Origin: Planctomycetota bacterium
Lineage (GTDB): Bacteria; Planctomycetota; Phycisphaerae; Phycisphaerales; Phycisphaeraceae
Length of the DNA stretch: 64,000 bases
Direction: 5' to 3'
Assembly: GCA_021413865.1 (NCBI GenBank)
Contig: JAIOPN010000062.1
Span: 62,001 to 126,000 of the forward strand
The notes under the pieces are model-generated. The model saw only the letters and a program-made list of their open reading frames with translations. It made no database searches and was not told the origin of the DNA. A program made the translations under genes and the position numbers. This document shows positions 43,787 through 54,567 of the stretch, in pieces; positions within the stretch are counted from its first letter, which is position 1, and each line of letters begins with the position of its first letter.

Positions 43787-44950
43787 TCACACGCCAGTGG
43801 CGACCCGCTGGATCGCCTGCCGCATCATGGCCGGGTCGATGTCGCGCACATCCACCGGCTGGCCGGGCCCGCACACCATCGTGAGGACCAATTCCCCGCC
43901 CAGGTGCTCGCGGAAATCATCCAGGCCCGGCAGCAGCGCGTCGGCGTCGGCCAGGAGCGGGTGTGACAGGTCGAACCCCAGCGCCCTGAGGCAGTCGATG
44001 ACCCGCCGCCGGTCGCGGTCGGAGAGCAGGCCTGCGAGCCCCGCGTAGGTCACGTCGATCGCCAGCCCGATGGCTACGGCCTCGCCGTGGCGGACCGCAA
44101 AGCCCGTGAGCTGTTCCAGCCTGTGCGCCGACCAGTGGCCGAAGTCCAGCGGGCGCGACGCACCAGTCTCGAAGGGATCGCCGCCGTTGGTGATGTGCCG
44201 CAGGTGTAGCTCGGCGGAGCGCTGGATGACGGGCAGGGCCGCCTCGTCCTCGCGCCGCCGCAGCGCCGCGGCGCCCGCCTCGATGCGGTCGAACAGCGGT
44301 GCGTCCTTCAGCAGGCCGACCTTCACCGCCTCGCTCAGCCCGGCGACCCAGTCGCGGTCGGTGAGCGTGTCGAGGAATTGCGGGTCGTTGACCACGGCCC
44401 AGGGGACCGCGAAGACGCCCAGGAAGTTTTTCTTGCCGAACGCGTTCACGCCGCACTTCACCCCGACGCCCGAGTCCGCCTGCGCGAGCGTCGTGGTCGG
44501 CAGCCGCACCAGCCGGACGCCCCGGTGCGTCGTCGCCGCGGCGAAGCCCACCGCGTCCAGCACCGCCCCGCCGCCGATCGCAACCGCGTATGACTTGCGG
44601 CAGAGCCTCCCGTCGTGCATTGCCTGGAGGATGCGCTGCAGCAGCGTTGGATCGTTTTTGCAGACCTCGCCGCCGGGCACAGCGTGCAGGCCCGTCATCG
44701 GGGGCAAGCTGTGGTGGCGGGCGTACGCCTCGATCTGCCGGGAGAGTTCGGGCCGGTCCGCCGTGACACCGCTGTCGATGAAGACCGCGAGGCGGGTCGA
44801 GTCGGACTCGCGAGGGAGCAATTCGGCGAGGCAGGCGTTGTCCAAGTCGAACACGCCTCGCGTGAAACGGACGCGATGCGGGACGCGAGGCGCGACGGCG
44901 GCGTCGAGGCTCTGCGTGCGGTCGCCGGTGGTGGTTTGCTGCGATCCCAT
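43787..44950 (-). CDS. eboD: EboD, 3-dehydroquinate-synthase-like protein
   Basis: The 387-residue protein belongs to the AroB-like sugar-phosphate cyclase superfamily. AIGGGAVLDAVGFAAATTHR is the NAD-binding motif, and SEAVKVGLL, DFGHWSAHRLEQL and RHGEAVAIGLA contain the metal ligands. The ATG at 44950 is preceded by GGGGAGAG. A GTG at 44965 is the longer option. AroB itself is possible, but the nearby TatD, UbiA, EboE and phosphodiesterase genes identify the Ebo set, in which the AroB-like member is EboD. The reaction is not known. It lies on the minus strand, separated from the rest of the set by mfd. Confidence 0.85.
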   Translation of the reverse strand: MGSQQTTTGDRTQSLDAAVAPRVPHRVRFTRGVFDLDNACLAELLPRESDSTRLAVFIDSGVTADRPELSRQIEAYARHHSLPPMTGLHAVPGGEVCKNDPTLLQRILQAMHDGRLCRKSYAVAIGGGAVLDAVGFAAATTHRGVRLVRLPTTTLAQADSGVGVKCGVNAFGKKNFLGVFAVPWAVVNDPQFLDTLTDRDWVAGLSEAVKVGLLKDAPLFDRIEAGAAALRRREDEAALPVIQRSAELHLRHITNGGDPFETGASRPLDFGHWSAHRLEQLTGFAVRHGEAVAIGLAIDVTYAGLAGLLSDRDRRRVIDCLRALGFDLSHPLLADADALLPGLDDFREHLGGELVLTMVCGPGQPVDVRDIDPAMMRQAIQRVATGV

Positions 44951-45076
44951 GACTCTCCCCCACACGTTATGTGCCCGTGATCGGGGTTACAACCGGCGGC
45001 GATATTTATGCCGTCTGGGCATCCGGGATATTGATCGGGGACCGCCGCGCGGCGTGACTCTGGATTTTTGCACAAG

Positions 45077-45115
45077 CCAAGCCCGATCCCTGAGTCCGCG
45101 AAGGGTCGGGGTCTT
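45077..45115 (+). repeat. GAGTCCGCGA-loop hairpin, copy 2
   Basis: CCCGATCCCT pairs with AGGGTCGGG (one bulged T) around the loop GAGTCCGCGA (45082-45110), with CCAAG before and GGTCTT after. It lies just beyond the mfd stop, between mfd and eboD, so it may end mfd transcription. Confidence 0.78.
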
Positions 45116-45124
45116 CGCCGCGGC

Positions 45125-48442
<3,318 letters not shown>

Positions 48443-48622
48443 TCGGGTCACGGTTAGGCATAGGGCGAGGCGGGTGGAGTGTATCGCACCGCGTTTTCGC
48501 GCCATAGCCGGGCTGTGAACAATATGCGTCGGCGATGGCCGTGACCGCGATAAACCATGGCCGACAACCGCCCCGTTCCGCCGCTCGACTATCATGTCCC
48601 ACACGCCCGCGGAGGAGCGGCC

Positions 48623-48934
48623 ATGCCGCACGACGTCACCGATCGCAACCGAACCCGCACGCAGGTCGCCGATCTCTATTTCATGGAGCACCGCGCCAAG
48701 ACGCTGGACGTGGCGGCCTTTCTTGACCGCCACGACCGCGCGGCCGGCGACGAGGATTTCCGCGTGGCTCAACTCCGTCAGGCGGCGGCGATCCTCACCG
48801 ACGGAAAGCCCGACCGCGCCAAGCGTATCCTTGAGCTGATGAGCGACCCGACACTCGAGCCGATCGCCAGGGCGGGGAGCAAGGGGGCGACCGGGGCGTA
48901 CGCCCCGACAACCACGGAGCGGGCGAAACCCTGA
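48623..48934 (+). CDS. Small conserved-looking protein leading the eboB operon
   Basis: The 103-residue protein starts at the ATG at 48623, preceded by GGAGGAG. It is helical ([20 protein letters not shown], then [20 protein letters not shown]), soluble and without cysteines. I do not see the longer EboA sequence in it. The last base of its stop is the first base of eboB, so translation is coupled. It could be a structural or regulatory partner of EboB, or a planctomycete-specific replacement for EboA. Both ideas are inferences. Confidence 0.75.
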   Translation: MPHDVTDRNRTRTQVADLYFMEHRAKTLDVAAFLDRHDRAAGDEDFRVAQLRQAAAILTDGKPDRAKRILELMSDPTLEPIARAGSKGATGAYAPTTTERAKP

Positions 48935-49740
48935 TGCGTTACATCGACCCGCACATCCACATGGTCTCGCGGACCACCGACGACTACCGCCACATGGCGC
49001 TGGCGGGCTGCGTCGCGGTAACGGAGCCGGCCTTCTGGGCGGGGTTCGACCGCTCCTCGCCGCAGGGGTTTTACGATTATTTCCGGCAACTCACCGAGAC
49101 CGAGCCGCGCCGCGCCGCCGCGCACGGCATCAAGCACTTCACATGGCTCTGCATCAACCCCAAGGAGGCGGAGGACCCCGTCTTCGCGCGCGAGGTCATC
49201 GCGTTGATCCCGGATTTCCTTGATAAGCCGAACGTCCTGGGCATCGGCGAGATCGGCCTTAATAAAAATAGTTGCAACGAACTCTCGATCCTCGAAGACC
49301 AGATCGCCCTGGCGGACAGGCACAACCAGCTCATACTCGTGCACACGCCGCACCTGGAGGACAAGCTCAAGGGGACGCGCCTCATCATCGACGCCATCCG
49401 GCGCAACACGCGGATCGACCCGGGGCGCGTGCTGATCGACCACGTGGAGGAGCACACGGTGCGGGCCGTGCTGGACGCGGGGATGTGGGCGGGCATGACG
49501 CTCTACCCGGACTCGAAATGCACCGCCCAGCGCGCGGCGGACATCATCGAGGTGTACGGCAACGAGCGCATCTGGATTAACTCCGCCGGAGACTGGGGCC
49601 ACAGCGACCCGCTCGCCGTGCCCAAGGCGGCGCTGGAGATGCGGCGTCGCGGGCATTTGGAGGCCTCCATTCAAAATGTCACGTTCGACAACCCCCAGAA
49701 GTTCCTGGGGCAGTCGCCGAGGTTCAAGATCGATGAGTGA
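48934..49740 (+). CDS. eboB: EboB, TatD-like metal-dependent hydrolase
   Basis: The 268-residue amidohydrolase-fold protein has the metal ligands H7 and H9 (IDPHIHM), E106 (GIGEIGLNK), H140 or H137 (LVHTPH), H170 (LIDHVEEH) and D220 (NSAGDW), all in TatD positions. In the Ebo clusters of other bacteria and of eustigmatophyte plastids, the TatD-like member is EboB. The substrate is unknown. It overlaps eboE by eight bases. Confidence 0.88.
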   Translation: MRYIDPHIHMVSRTTDDYRHMALAGCVAVTEPAFWAGFDRSSPQGFYDYFRQLTETEPRRAAAHGIKHFTWLCINPKEAEDPVFAREVIALIPDFLDKPNVLGIGEIGLNKNSCNELSILEDQIALADRHNQLILVHTPHLEDKLKGTRLIIDAIRRNTRIDPGRVLIDHVEEHTVRAVLDAGMWAGMTLYPDSKCTAQRAADIIEVYGNERIWINSAGDWGHSDPLAVPKAALEMRRRGHLEASIQNVTFDNPQKFLGQSPRFKIDE

Positions 49741-50950
49741 TTACGACCCGCTGGGCGTCGGGGTCCCGCTGGCGTACTGCACCAACGTGCACGCCGGGGC
49801 GACGCTCGAGCAAACCCTCGCCAACCTGGAGAAGCACGCCTGCGCGGTGCGCCGGATCGTCTGCCCGGACAAGACGATGGGCGTGGGCCTCTGGCTCAGC
49901 GCCGAAGCGGCGCAGCAGGTCGTAACGGAGAACCGCACCACCGAGCTGCGCGCCTGGCTCGCCGAGCGCGACCTGACGGTGCGCACGATGAACGGCTTCC
50001 CCTACGGCAATTTCCACGAGGCCGTCGTCAAGCACGCCGTCTATGAACCCGACTGGGCGGACCCGCGCCGGCTGGAATACACCAAGCACCTCATCACGAT
50101 CCTCGCCGCGCTCCTCCCCGCCAACGGCGAGGGGAGCATCTCGACGCTGCCGATCGGCTGGCGGCCGTCGTTTGCGATGTCGATGGTCCGTCAGCGTGGG
50201 GCCGCCGAGCAACTGCTCGACCTGGTGCATTTCCTGGCACGGGTGGAGCTGGACACCGGGCGGTACATCCATATTGATCTGGAGCCCGAGCCGGGCTGCC
50301 TGCTCGACACCGCCGCGGACGTGATCGGTTTTTTTGAGCGTTACCTTCTCAAGAACCCGGACGAGGTGAGCGTCCGCGCCTACCTGCGGGTCTGCCACGA
50401 CATCTGCCACTCGGCGGTCATGTTCGAGCCGCAGGAAGAGGTGATCCGGGCCTACACCCGCGCGGGATTGGGTGTCGGCAAAGTGCAGGTCTCCTCGGCG
50501 GTGCGCGTCGCGTTTGATGAATTGCCGGAGGCCCATCGCGCCCAAGCGATGGAGCAACTCAGGGCGTTCGACGAGCCGCGGTATCTGCACCAGACATGCG
50601 TCCGCGGCAAACCGACTTCCAAACCGGTGTTCCACGAAGACCTCTCCGCGGCGCTGGCGGGCGTATCGGGCGAAGTCGGCGGCGAGTGGCGGGTGCATTT
50701 CCACGTCCCGCTCTTCCTCGAACAGTTCGGTCAACTGGGCACGACGCAGGAGCAGATCCTCCCCGCCGTGCGCGCGGCCATCGCCGCGGGCACGAAACAT
50801 TTCGAGGTCGAGACCTACGCGTGGTCCGTGCTGCCGCCGGAGCTGCGCACCGGCGAGCTGGCGGAGGGCATCGCCCGGGAGATGACCTGGCTCGCGGGGG
50901 TCATGAACGCGCCGGTCAATCGCCCCACAAGGCCGCGCCCGGCACGCTGA
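49733..50950 (+). CDS. eboE: EboE, metabolite-traffic TIM-barrel protein
   Basis: The 405-residue protein has the xylose-isomerase-like fold start [20 protein letters not shown] and repeated (beta-alpha) segments such as [20 protein letters not shown] and [20 protein letters not shown], with a metal-site-like [15 protein letters not shown] near the end. This pattern is that of EboE. The ATG at 49733 lies inside the end of eboB; an upstream start at 49676 would overlap more. It is followed by eboC after four bases. Confidence 0.88.
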   Translation: MSDYDPLGVGVPLAYCTNVHAGATLEQTLANLEKHACAVRRIVCPDKTMGVGLWLSAEAAQQVVTENRTTELRAWLAERDLTVRTMNGFPYGNFHEAVVKHAVYEPDWADPRRLEYTKHLITILAALLPANGEGSISTLPIGWRPSFAMSMVRQRGAAEQLLDLVHFLARVELDTGRYIHIDLEPEPGCLLDTAADVIGFFERYLLKNPDEVSVRAYLRVCHDICHSAVMFEPQEEVIRAYTRAGLGVGKVQVSSAVRVAFDELPEAHRAQAMEQLRAFDEPRYLHQTCVRGKPTSKPVFHEDLSAALAGVSGEVGGEWRVHFHVPLFLEQFGQLGTTQEQILPAVRAAIAAGTKHFEVETYAWSVLPPELRTGELAEGIAREMTWLAGVMNAPVNRPTRPRPAR

Positions 50951-50954
50951 CACC

Positions 50955-51821
50955 ATGCAGACCCGCCACTGGCTCCAACTCTGTCGCGTCAGCAACGTGC
51001 CCACCGTGGTGGGCAACGTGCTCGTCGGCTGCGCCCTCAACGCCTCGTTCTCACAGGGTTTCCCGTGGTTGCGGGCGGCGGTCGTCTCCGTCGCCATCGT
51101 GCTGCTCTACATCGCGGGCATGGCCCTCAACGATGTCTGCGACGCCGGCCTCGACCGCGTCGAACGCCCCGAGCGCCCGATCCCCTCCGGAAAAATCACC
51201 CGGCAGCAGGCGGCGATCTTCGTCGCCCTCGCGATGGTACTCGGCCTGGCGATCCTCTCCGTCATCTCGTTCTTCACGCTGCTCTCCGGCCTGATGCTGA
51301 TGGCGATGATCATTGCCTACGACACGCTGCATAAGCGTGCCTCGTGGATCGCTCTGCTGATGGGCGTCTGCCGCGGGCTGGTCTATGTCACGGCGGCGGT
51401 GGCCGTGGGCTGGCCGCCGGCGTGGCCGGAGATGCTCTCGTTCGCGGTGATGCTGACGGCCTACGTCATGCTGCTGACGCTCGTGTCGCAGGCGGAGAAC
51501 GCCGAGCAGCTCGCGGGCCGTGCGTGGCTGTCGGCGGTGATCCTCCTGCTCGCCCTCTTCGCGCCGCCGATCCGCCTGCACGGCGGGCCGTGGTGGGCGA
51601 TCTTCCCGGCCGCGCTGCTGGCGTGGTGGATGTACCGCGCCTGCCGGGCCGTGTTCGCCAAACCGCCGCAGACCAAACGCGCAATCCTCACCTGGCTCTC
51701 GGGCTTGTGCCTGTTCGACGCCTACATCCTCGCCCTGCTCGGTTGGCCGTGGCCCTGCGCGGCGGCGCTGGTCTGTTTCCTCGCCACCACGCGGCTGCAC
51801 AGGCGTATCATGGGGACGTAA
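50955..51821 (+). CDS. eboC: EboC, UbiA-like membrane prenyltransferase family protein
   Basis: The 288-residue protein has about eight transmembrane helices and the first Asp-rich motif of UbiA enzymes, NDVCDAGLDRVERPERPIPS. The second motif (ATIIAYDTLHKRASW region) lacks the full DxxxD, so catalysis is uncertain. Family members transfer polyprenyl groups to aromatic or sugar acceptors. It is the EboC of the locus, between eboE and eboF. Confidence 0.88.
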   Translation: MQTRHWLQLCRVSNVPTVVGNVLVGCALNASFSQGFPWLRAAVVSVAIVLLYIAGMALNDVCDAGLDRVERPERPIPSGKITRQQAAIFVALAMVLGLAILSVISFFTLLSGLMLMAMIIAYDTLHKRASWIALLMGVCRGLVYVTAAVAVGWPPAWPEMLSFAVMLTAYVMLLTLVSQAENAEQLAGRAWLSAVILLLALFAPPIRLHGGPWWAIFPAALLAWWMYRACRAVFAKPPQTKRAILTWLSGLCLFDAYILALLGWPWPCAAALVCFLATTRLHRRIMGT

Positions 51822-51824
51822 CCC

Positions 51825-53210
51825 ATGCCCTACCCCACCGCCGTCATCAATGTCGTGGGCCTCACCACGTCGATCCTCGGCGACCACACGCCCCACCTCC
51901 TGGCGCTCGCCAAGGCCGGCTCGGTCCGCCGGCTGCGGCTAGAGTTCCCCGCCGTCACCTGCAGCGTGCAGGCGAGCATGCTCACGGGCCTGCGCCCCAT
52001 CCGGCACGGCATCGTCGGCAACGGCTGGTACGACCGCGACCTCTCCGAGGTCCACTTCTGGAAGCAGAGCAACCGCCTGGTGCACGGCGAAAAGGTGTGG
52101 GAGGCCGCCCGCGTGCGCGACCCGTCGGTCACCTGCGCGAACCTCTTCTGGTGGTTCAACATGTACTCCAGCGCGGACGTCTCGGTCACGCCGCGGCCGA
52201 TGTACAAGGCGGACGGCCGAAAGATTCCCGACTGTCACACGCGCCCCGCCGACCTGCGCGACCGGCTGCAAGCGGAACTGGGCGCGTTCCCGCTCTTCAA
52301 CTTCTGGGGGCCGGGGGCGTCGATCGTGTCGAGCCGGTGGATCGCCGACGCCGCAATGCGCGTGCACACCTGGCACAAACCAACGCTCTCGCTGATCTAC
52401 CTGCCGCACCTGGACTACGCCCTGCAAAAGCTCGGCCCGGAGCACGCGGGCGTCAAGAGCGCCGCCGCCGAGATCGATGGGCAGGTCGGGCGGCTGCTCG
52501 ATTATTTTAATAAGCACGGCGTGCGCGTGATCGTGCTGAGCGAGTACGGCATCGAGCCTGTGACGGAGGCGATCCCGATCAATCGCGTGCTGCGACAGGC
52601 CGGGGCGTTGAAGGTGCGGCTCGAAGATGGATTAGAAATGCTCGACGCCGGTGCAAGCGATGCGTTTGCCGTCGCCGACCACCAGGCGGCGCACGTTTAC
52701 GTCAACGACCCGGCGCAGGTCGGCCACCTCGCCGCCATGTGCGCGTCGATCAAGGGGGTCGCCCGGGTGCTCGACCGCAAGGCGCAGACGGAGATGGAGT
52801 TGGCCCACCGCCGCGCGGGGGATTTGGTGCTCGTCGCCGAGCCGGGCCATTGGTTCAGCTACCCGTGGTGGCTGGACGACTCCCGTGCCCCCGACTTTGC
52901 CCGCACCGTCGATATCCACCGCAAGCCCGGCTACGACCCGCTCGATCTCTTCATCAACCCGAAGCTCACCCTGCCCAGCCTGCACATCGCCTTCAAGCTG
53001 GGCCTCCGCAAGCTCGGCTTCCGAACCCTGCTGGACGTGATCCCGCTGGATACCCGGCTCGTCCGCGGGTCGCACGGCCGGGTGGACATGCCCCTGCCGC
53101 TCCAACCCCTGCTCATCACCCGCAAGCCCCTGGAAGACCCCGACGAACCCGTCCCCTGCCACCGGGTCCATGATGTCATCCTGGACCACCTTTTTCGGCC
53201 TGAATTGTGA
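51825..53210 (+). CDS. eboF: EboF, alkaline-phosphatase-superfamily phosphodiesterase
   Basis: The 461-residue protein belongs to the type I phosphodiesterase/nucleotide pyrophosphatase group. The nucleophile region is FPAVTCSVQASMLTGLRP, and metal ligands appear in YLPHLDYALQKLGP and LSEYGIEPVTEAIPINRVLR. No signal peptide is visible. It ends the eboB-eboE-eboC-eboF operon and is followed after 15 bases by the third copy of the hairpin repeat, a likely transcript end. Confidence 0.88.
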   Translation: MPYPTAVINVVGLTTSILGDHTPHLLALAKAGSVRRLRLEFPAVTCSVQASMLTGLRPIRHGIVGNGWYDRDLSEVHFWKQSNRLVHGEKVWEAARVRDPSVTCANLFWWFNMYSSADVSVTPRPMYKADGRKIPDCHTRPADLRDRLQAELGAFPLFNFWGPGASIVSSRWIADAAMRVHTWHKPTLSLIYLPHLDYALQKLGPEHAGVKSAAAEIDGQVGRLLDYFNKHGVRVIVLSEYGIEPVTEAIPINRVLRQAGALKVRLEDGLEMLDAGASDAFAVADHQAAHVYVNDPAQVGHLAAMCASIKGVARVLDRKAQTEMELAHRRAGDLVLVAEPGHWFSYPWWLDDSRAPDFARTVDIHRKPGYDPLDLFINPKLTLPSLHIAFKLGLRKLGFRTLLDVIPLDTRLVRGSHGRVDMPLPLQPLLITRKPLEDPDEPVPCHRVHDVILDHLFRPEL

Positions 53211-53227
53211 AGCCCACCCCCTGAAAC

Positions 53228-53264
53228 CAAGCCCGATCCTGAGTCCGCGAAGGATCGGGGTCTT
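53228..53264 (+). repeat. GAGTCCGCGA-loop hairpin, copy 3
   Basis: CCCGATCCT (53232-53240) pairs perfectly with AGGATCGGG (53251-53259) around the loop GAGTCCGCGA. The flanks CCAAG and GGTCTT are kept. It lies just after eboF. Confidence 0.82.
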
Positions 53265-53340
53265 ACCGGACCGCCGGGCGGGCCCCGCAGACCCCGACGC
53301 CTCGGAAGACCTCGGCATCGGGCCTGGCCTGAAAACCGAC

Positions 53341-53400
53341 TTTTCACCGTACAACCTGTACGAAAACGGGGTACTCCCACGCTAGGGAGGGTGCAGTACC
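53341..53400. promoter_or_regulatory. Two small inverted repeats upstream of the FecR gene
   Basis: TTTTCACCGTACAACCTGTA followed by CGAAAA contains the inverted pair GTACA/TGTAC inside TTTTC/GAAAA (53341-53366). Just downstream, GGTACTCCC and GGGAGGGTGCAGTACC can pair (53369-53399). They sit where an operator or leader of the FecR-ExbBD operon would be. No clear -35/-10 pair is assigned. Confidence 0.35.
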
Positions 53401-53448
53401 TATCGAACGGGATCATCTCGCATTCGATCGGCAGAAGAAGAGAGAGCG

Positions 53449-54567
53449 ATGCACGACAGGGATTTGGACCAATTTGAACGGCTGTTAGCACGGCTGGACC
53501 AGCGCAAGCCCGGCGAACCGGAGGAGGCCGCCCTCACCGAGCCCGGCGACGCGGAGGACCTGGCCTCCATGCAGGAGCTTGCCCACGCGCTGGCCGACCG
53601 GTCTCGGGGGGACGCCGCCCACTTCACGCTCGCGCAGGTCACCGAACTGGTCCGCCAGCGCCGCGATCAGGGCCAGGAATGGGTCGTGCCCGACCATGTG
53701 GCGGCCTGCCCGCTCTGCCTCGAAGCATTCGAGATCGTGCTGACGGGCTGGTCCGAGACGGACCCGGCATCGCTCGCCCGCTACCGCGCCCTCTTCCCCG
53801 GGAAGACCGAAGATGTCGCCGGCCGCATCGACCCGACCACCGCGCCGCTGATCGCCCCGCGCAGCCGCCGGCGCGTGCCGTGGGCCGGGCTGGGGCGTGT
53901 TGCCGCGGCCATCGCCTTCATCGCATTGCTCATCATCGGGTGGAACGCCTACAACAAGCCGACCGGCTCGACCAACGCGATGCTCGCCGAGGGCGGGCTG
54001 GTGATCGACGACGGCGTCATCACCGTTGACGAAGCCCTGACTCCCCCCACCGCCGCGGCGCCGGGCAACAAGCCCTCGGCCGTGAAACCGATCCCTGTCG
54101 GACAGGTCCTGGCCTCGGGCCAGCGTGCCATCGCCACCAAGCGGACCAAGCTCGCCTTCCGCGATGGCAGCACGCTGGAGATCGAGGGCAGGTCGCGCAT
54201 CGCCGTCGAGGAACCCGTGAGCGGGCAGGTCACCGTCCGCCTCCAGGCCGGCGCGGTCACCGCCTCGGTCACCAAGCGGAAACCCGGGCAGACCTTCGGC
54301 GTGTTCACCCCGCTAGGGGACGTCGCCGTCGTCGGCACGCGGTTCAGCGTCGCGTGCGAGGGCGAGGACGTGGAGGTCTTCCAGAACAACCCCGGCCTGA
54401 CGGCGCCGCACCAGAGCAGCGCGACCTTGCGGGCCGTCACCGTCACCGTCTTCGAGGGCATCGTCCGCGTCAACAACCGGCGTGACACGGTGCAGGTCCG
54501 CGCCGGCCACACCGCCACGCTCCACGAAGACCCGCCGACGATCGACATCGCGGAGACGAGGCCATGA
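53449..54567 (+). CDS. FecR-domain anti-sigma factor with HxxxCxxC zinc motif
   Basis: The 372-residue protein has a cytoplasmic N-terminus with the zinc anti-sigma motif H83-x3-C87-x2-C90 (DHVAACPLCLEAFE), a transmembrane helix at residues about 149-167 (RVAAAIAFIALLIIGWNAY) and a periplasmic FecR domain (VLASGQRAIATKRTKLAFRD, then TPLGDVAVVGTRFSV). FecR/anti-sigma proteins hold a sigma factor until a periplasmic signal arrives. The likely partner is the sigma factor at 60319. The ATG is preceded by GAAGAGAGAG. It overlaps the next gene by four bases. Confidence 0.86.
   Translation: MHDRDLDQFERLLARLDQRKPGEPEEAALTEPGDAEDLASMQELAHALADRSRGDAAHFTLAQVTELVRQRRDQGQEWVVPDHVAACPLCLEAFEIVLTGWSETDPASLARYRALFPGKTEDVAGRIDPTTAPLIAPRSRRRVPWAGLGRVAAAIAFIALLIIGWNAYNKPTGSTNAMLAEGGLVIDDGVITVDEALTPPTAAAPGNKPSAVKPIPVGQVLASGQRAIATKRTKLAFRDGSTLEIEGRSRIAVEEPVSGQVTVRLQAGAVTASVTKRKPGQTFGVFTPLGDVAVVGTRFSVACEGEDVEVFQNNPGLTAPHQSSATLRAVTVTVFEGIVRVNNRRDTVQVRAGHTATLHEDPPTIDIAETRP

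Noticed and set aside
43787-44950. AroB of the shikimate pathway
   Set aside because: Sequence alone cannot exclude it, but the four other Ebo genes nearby make EboD the better reading.
48623-48934. Small operon-leading gene as EboA
   Set aside because: It is much shorter than EboA and shows none of the sequence I would expect; kept as unknown.
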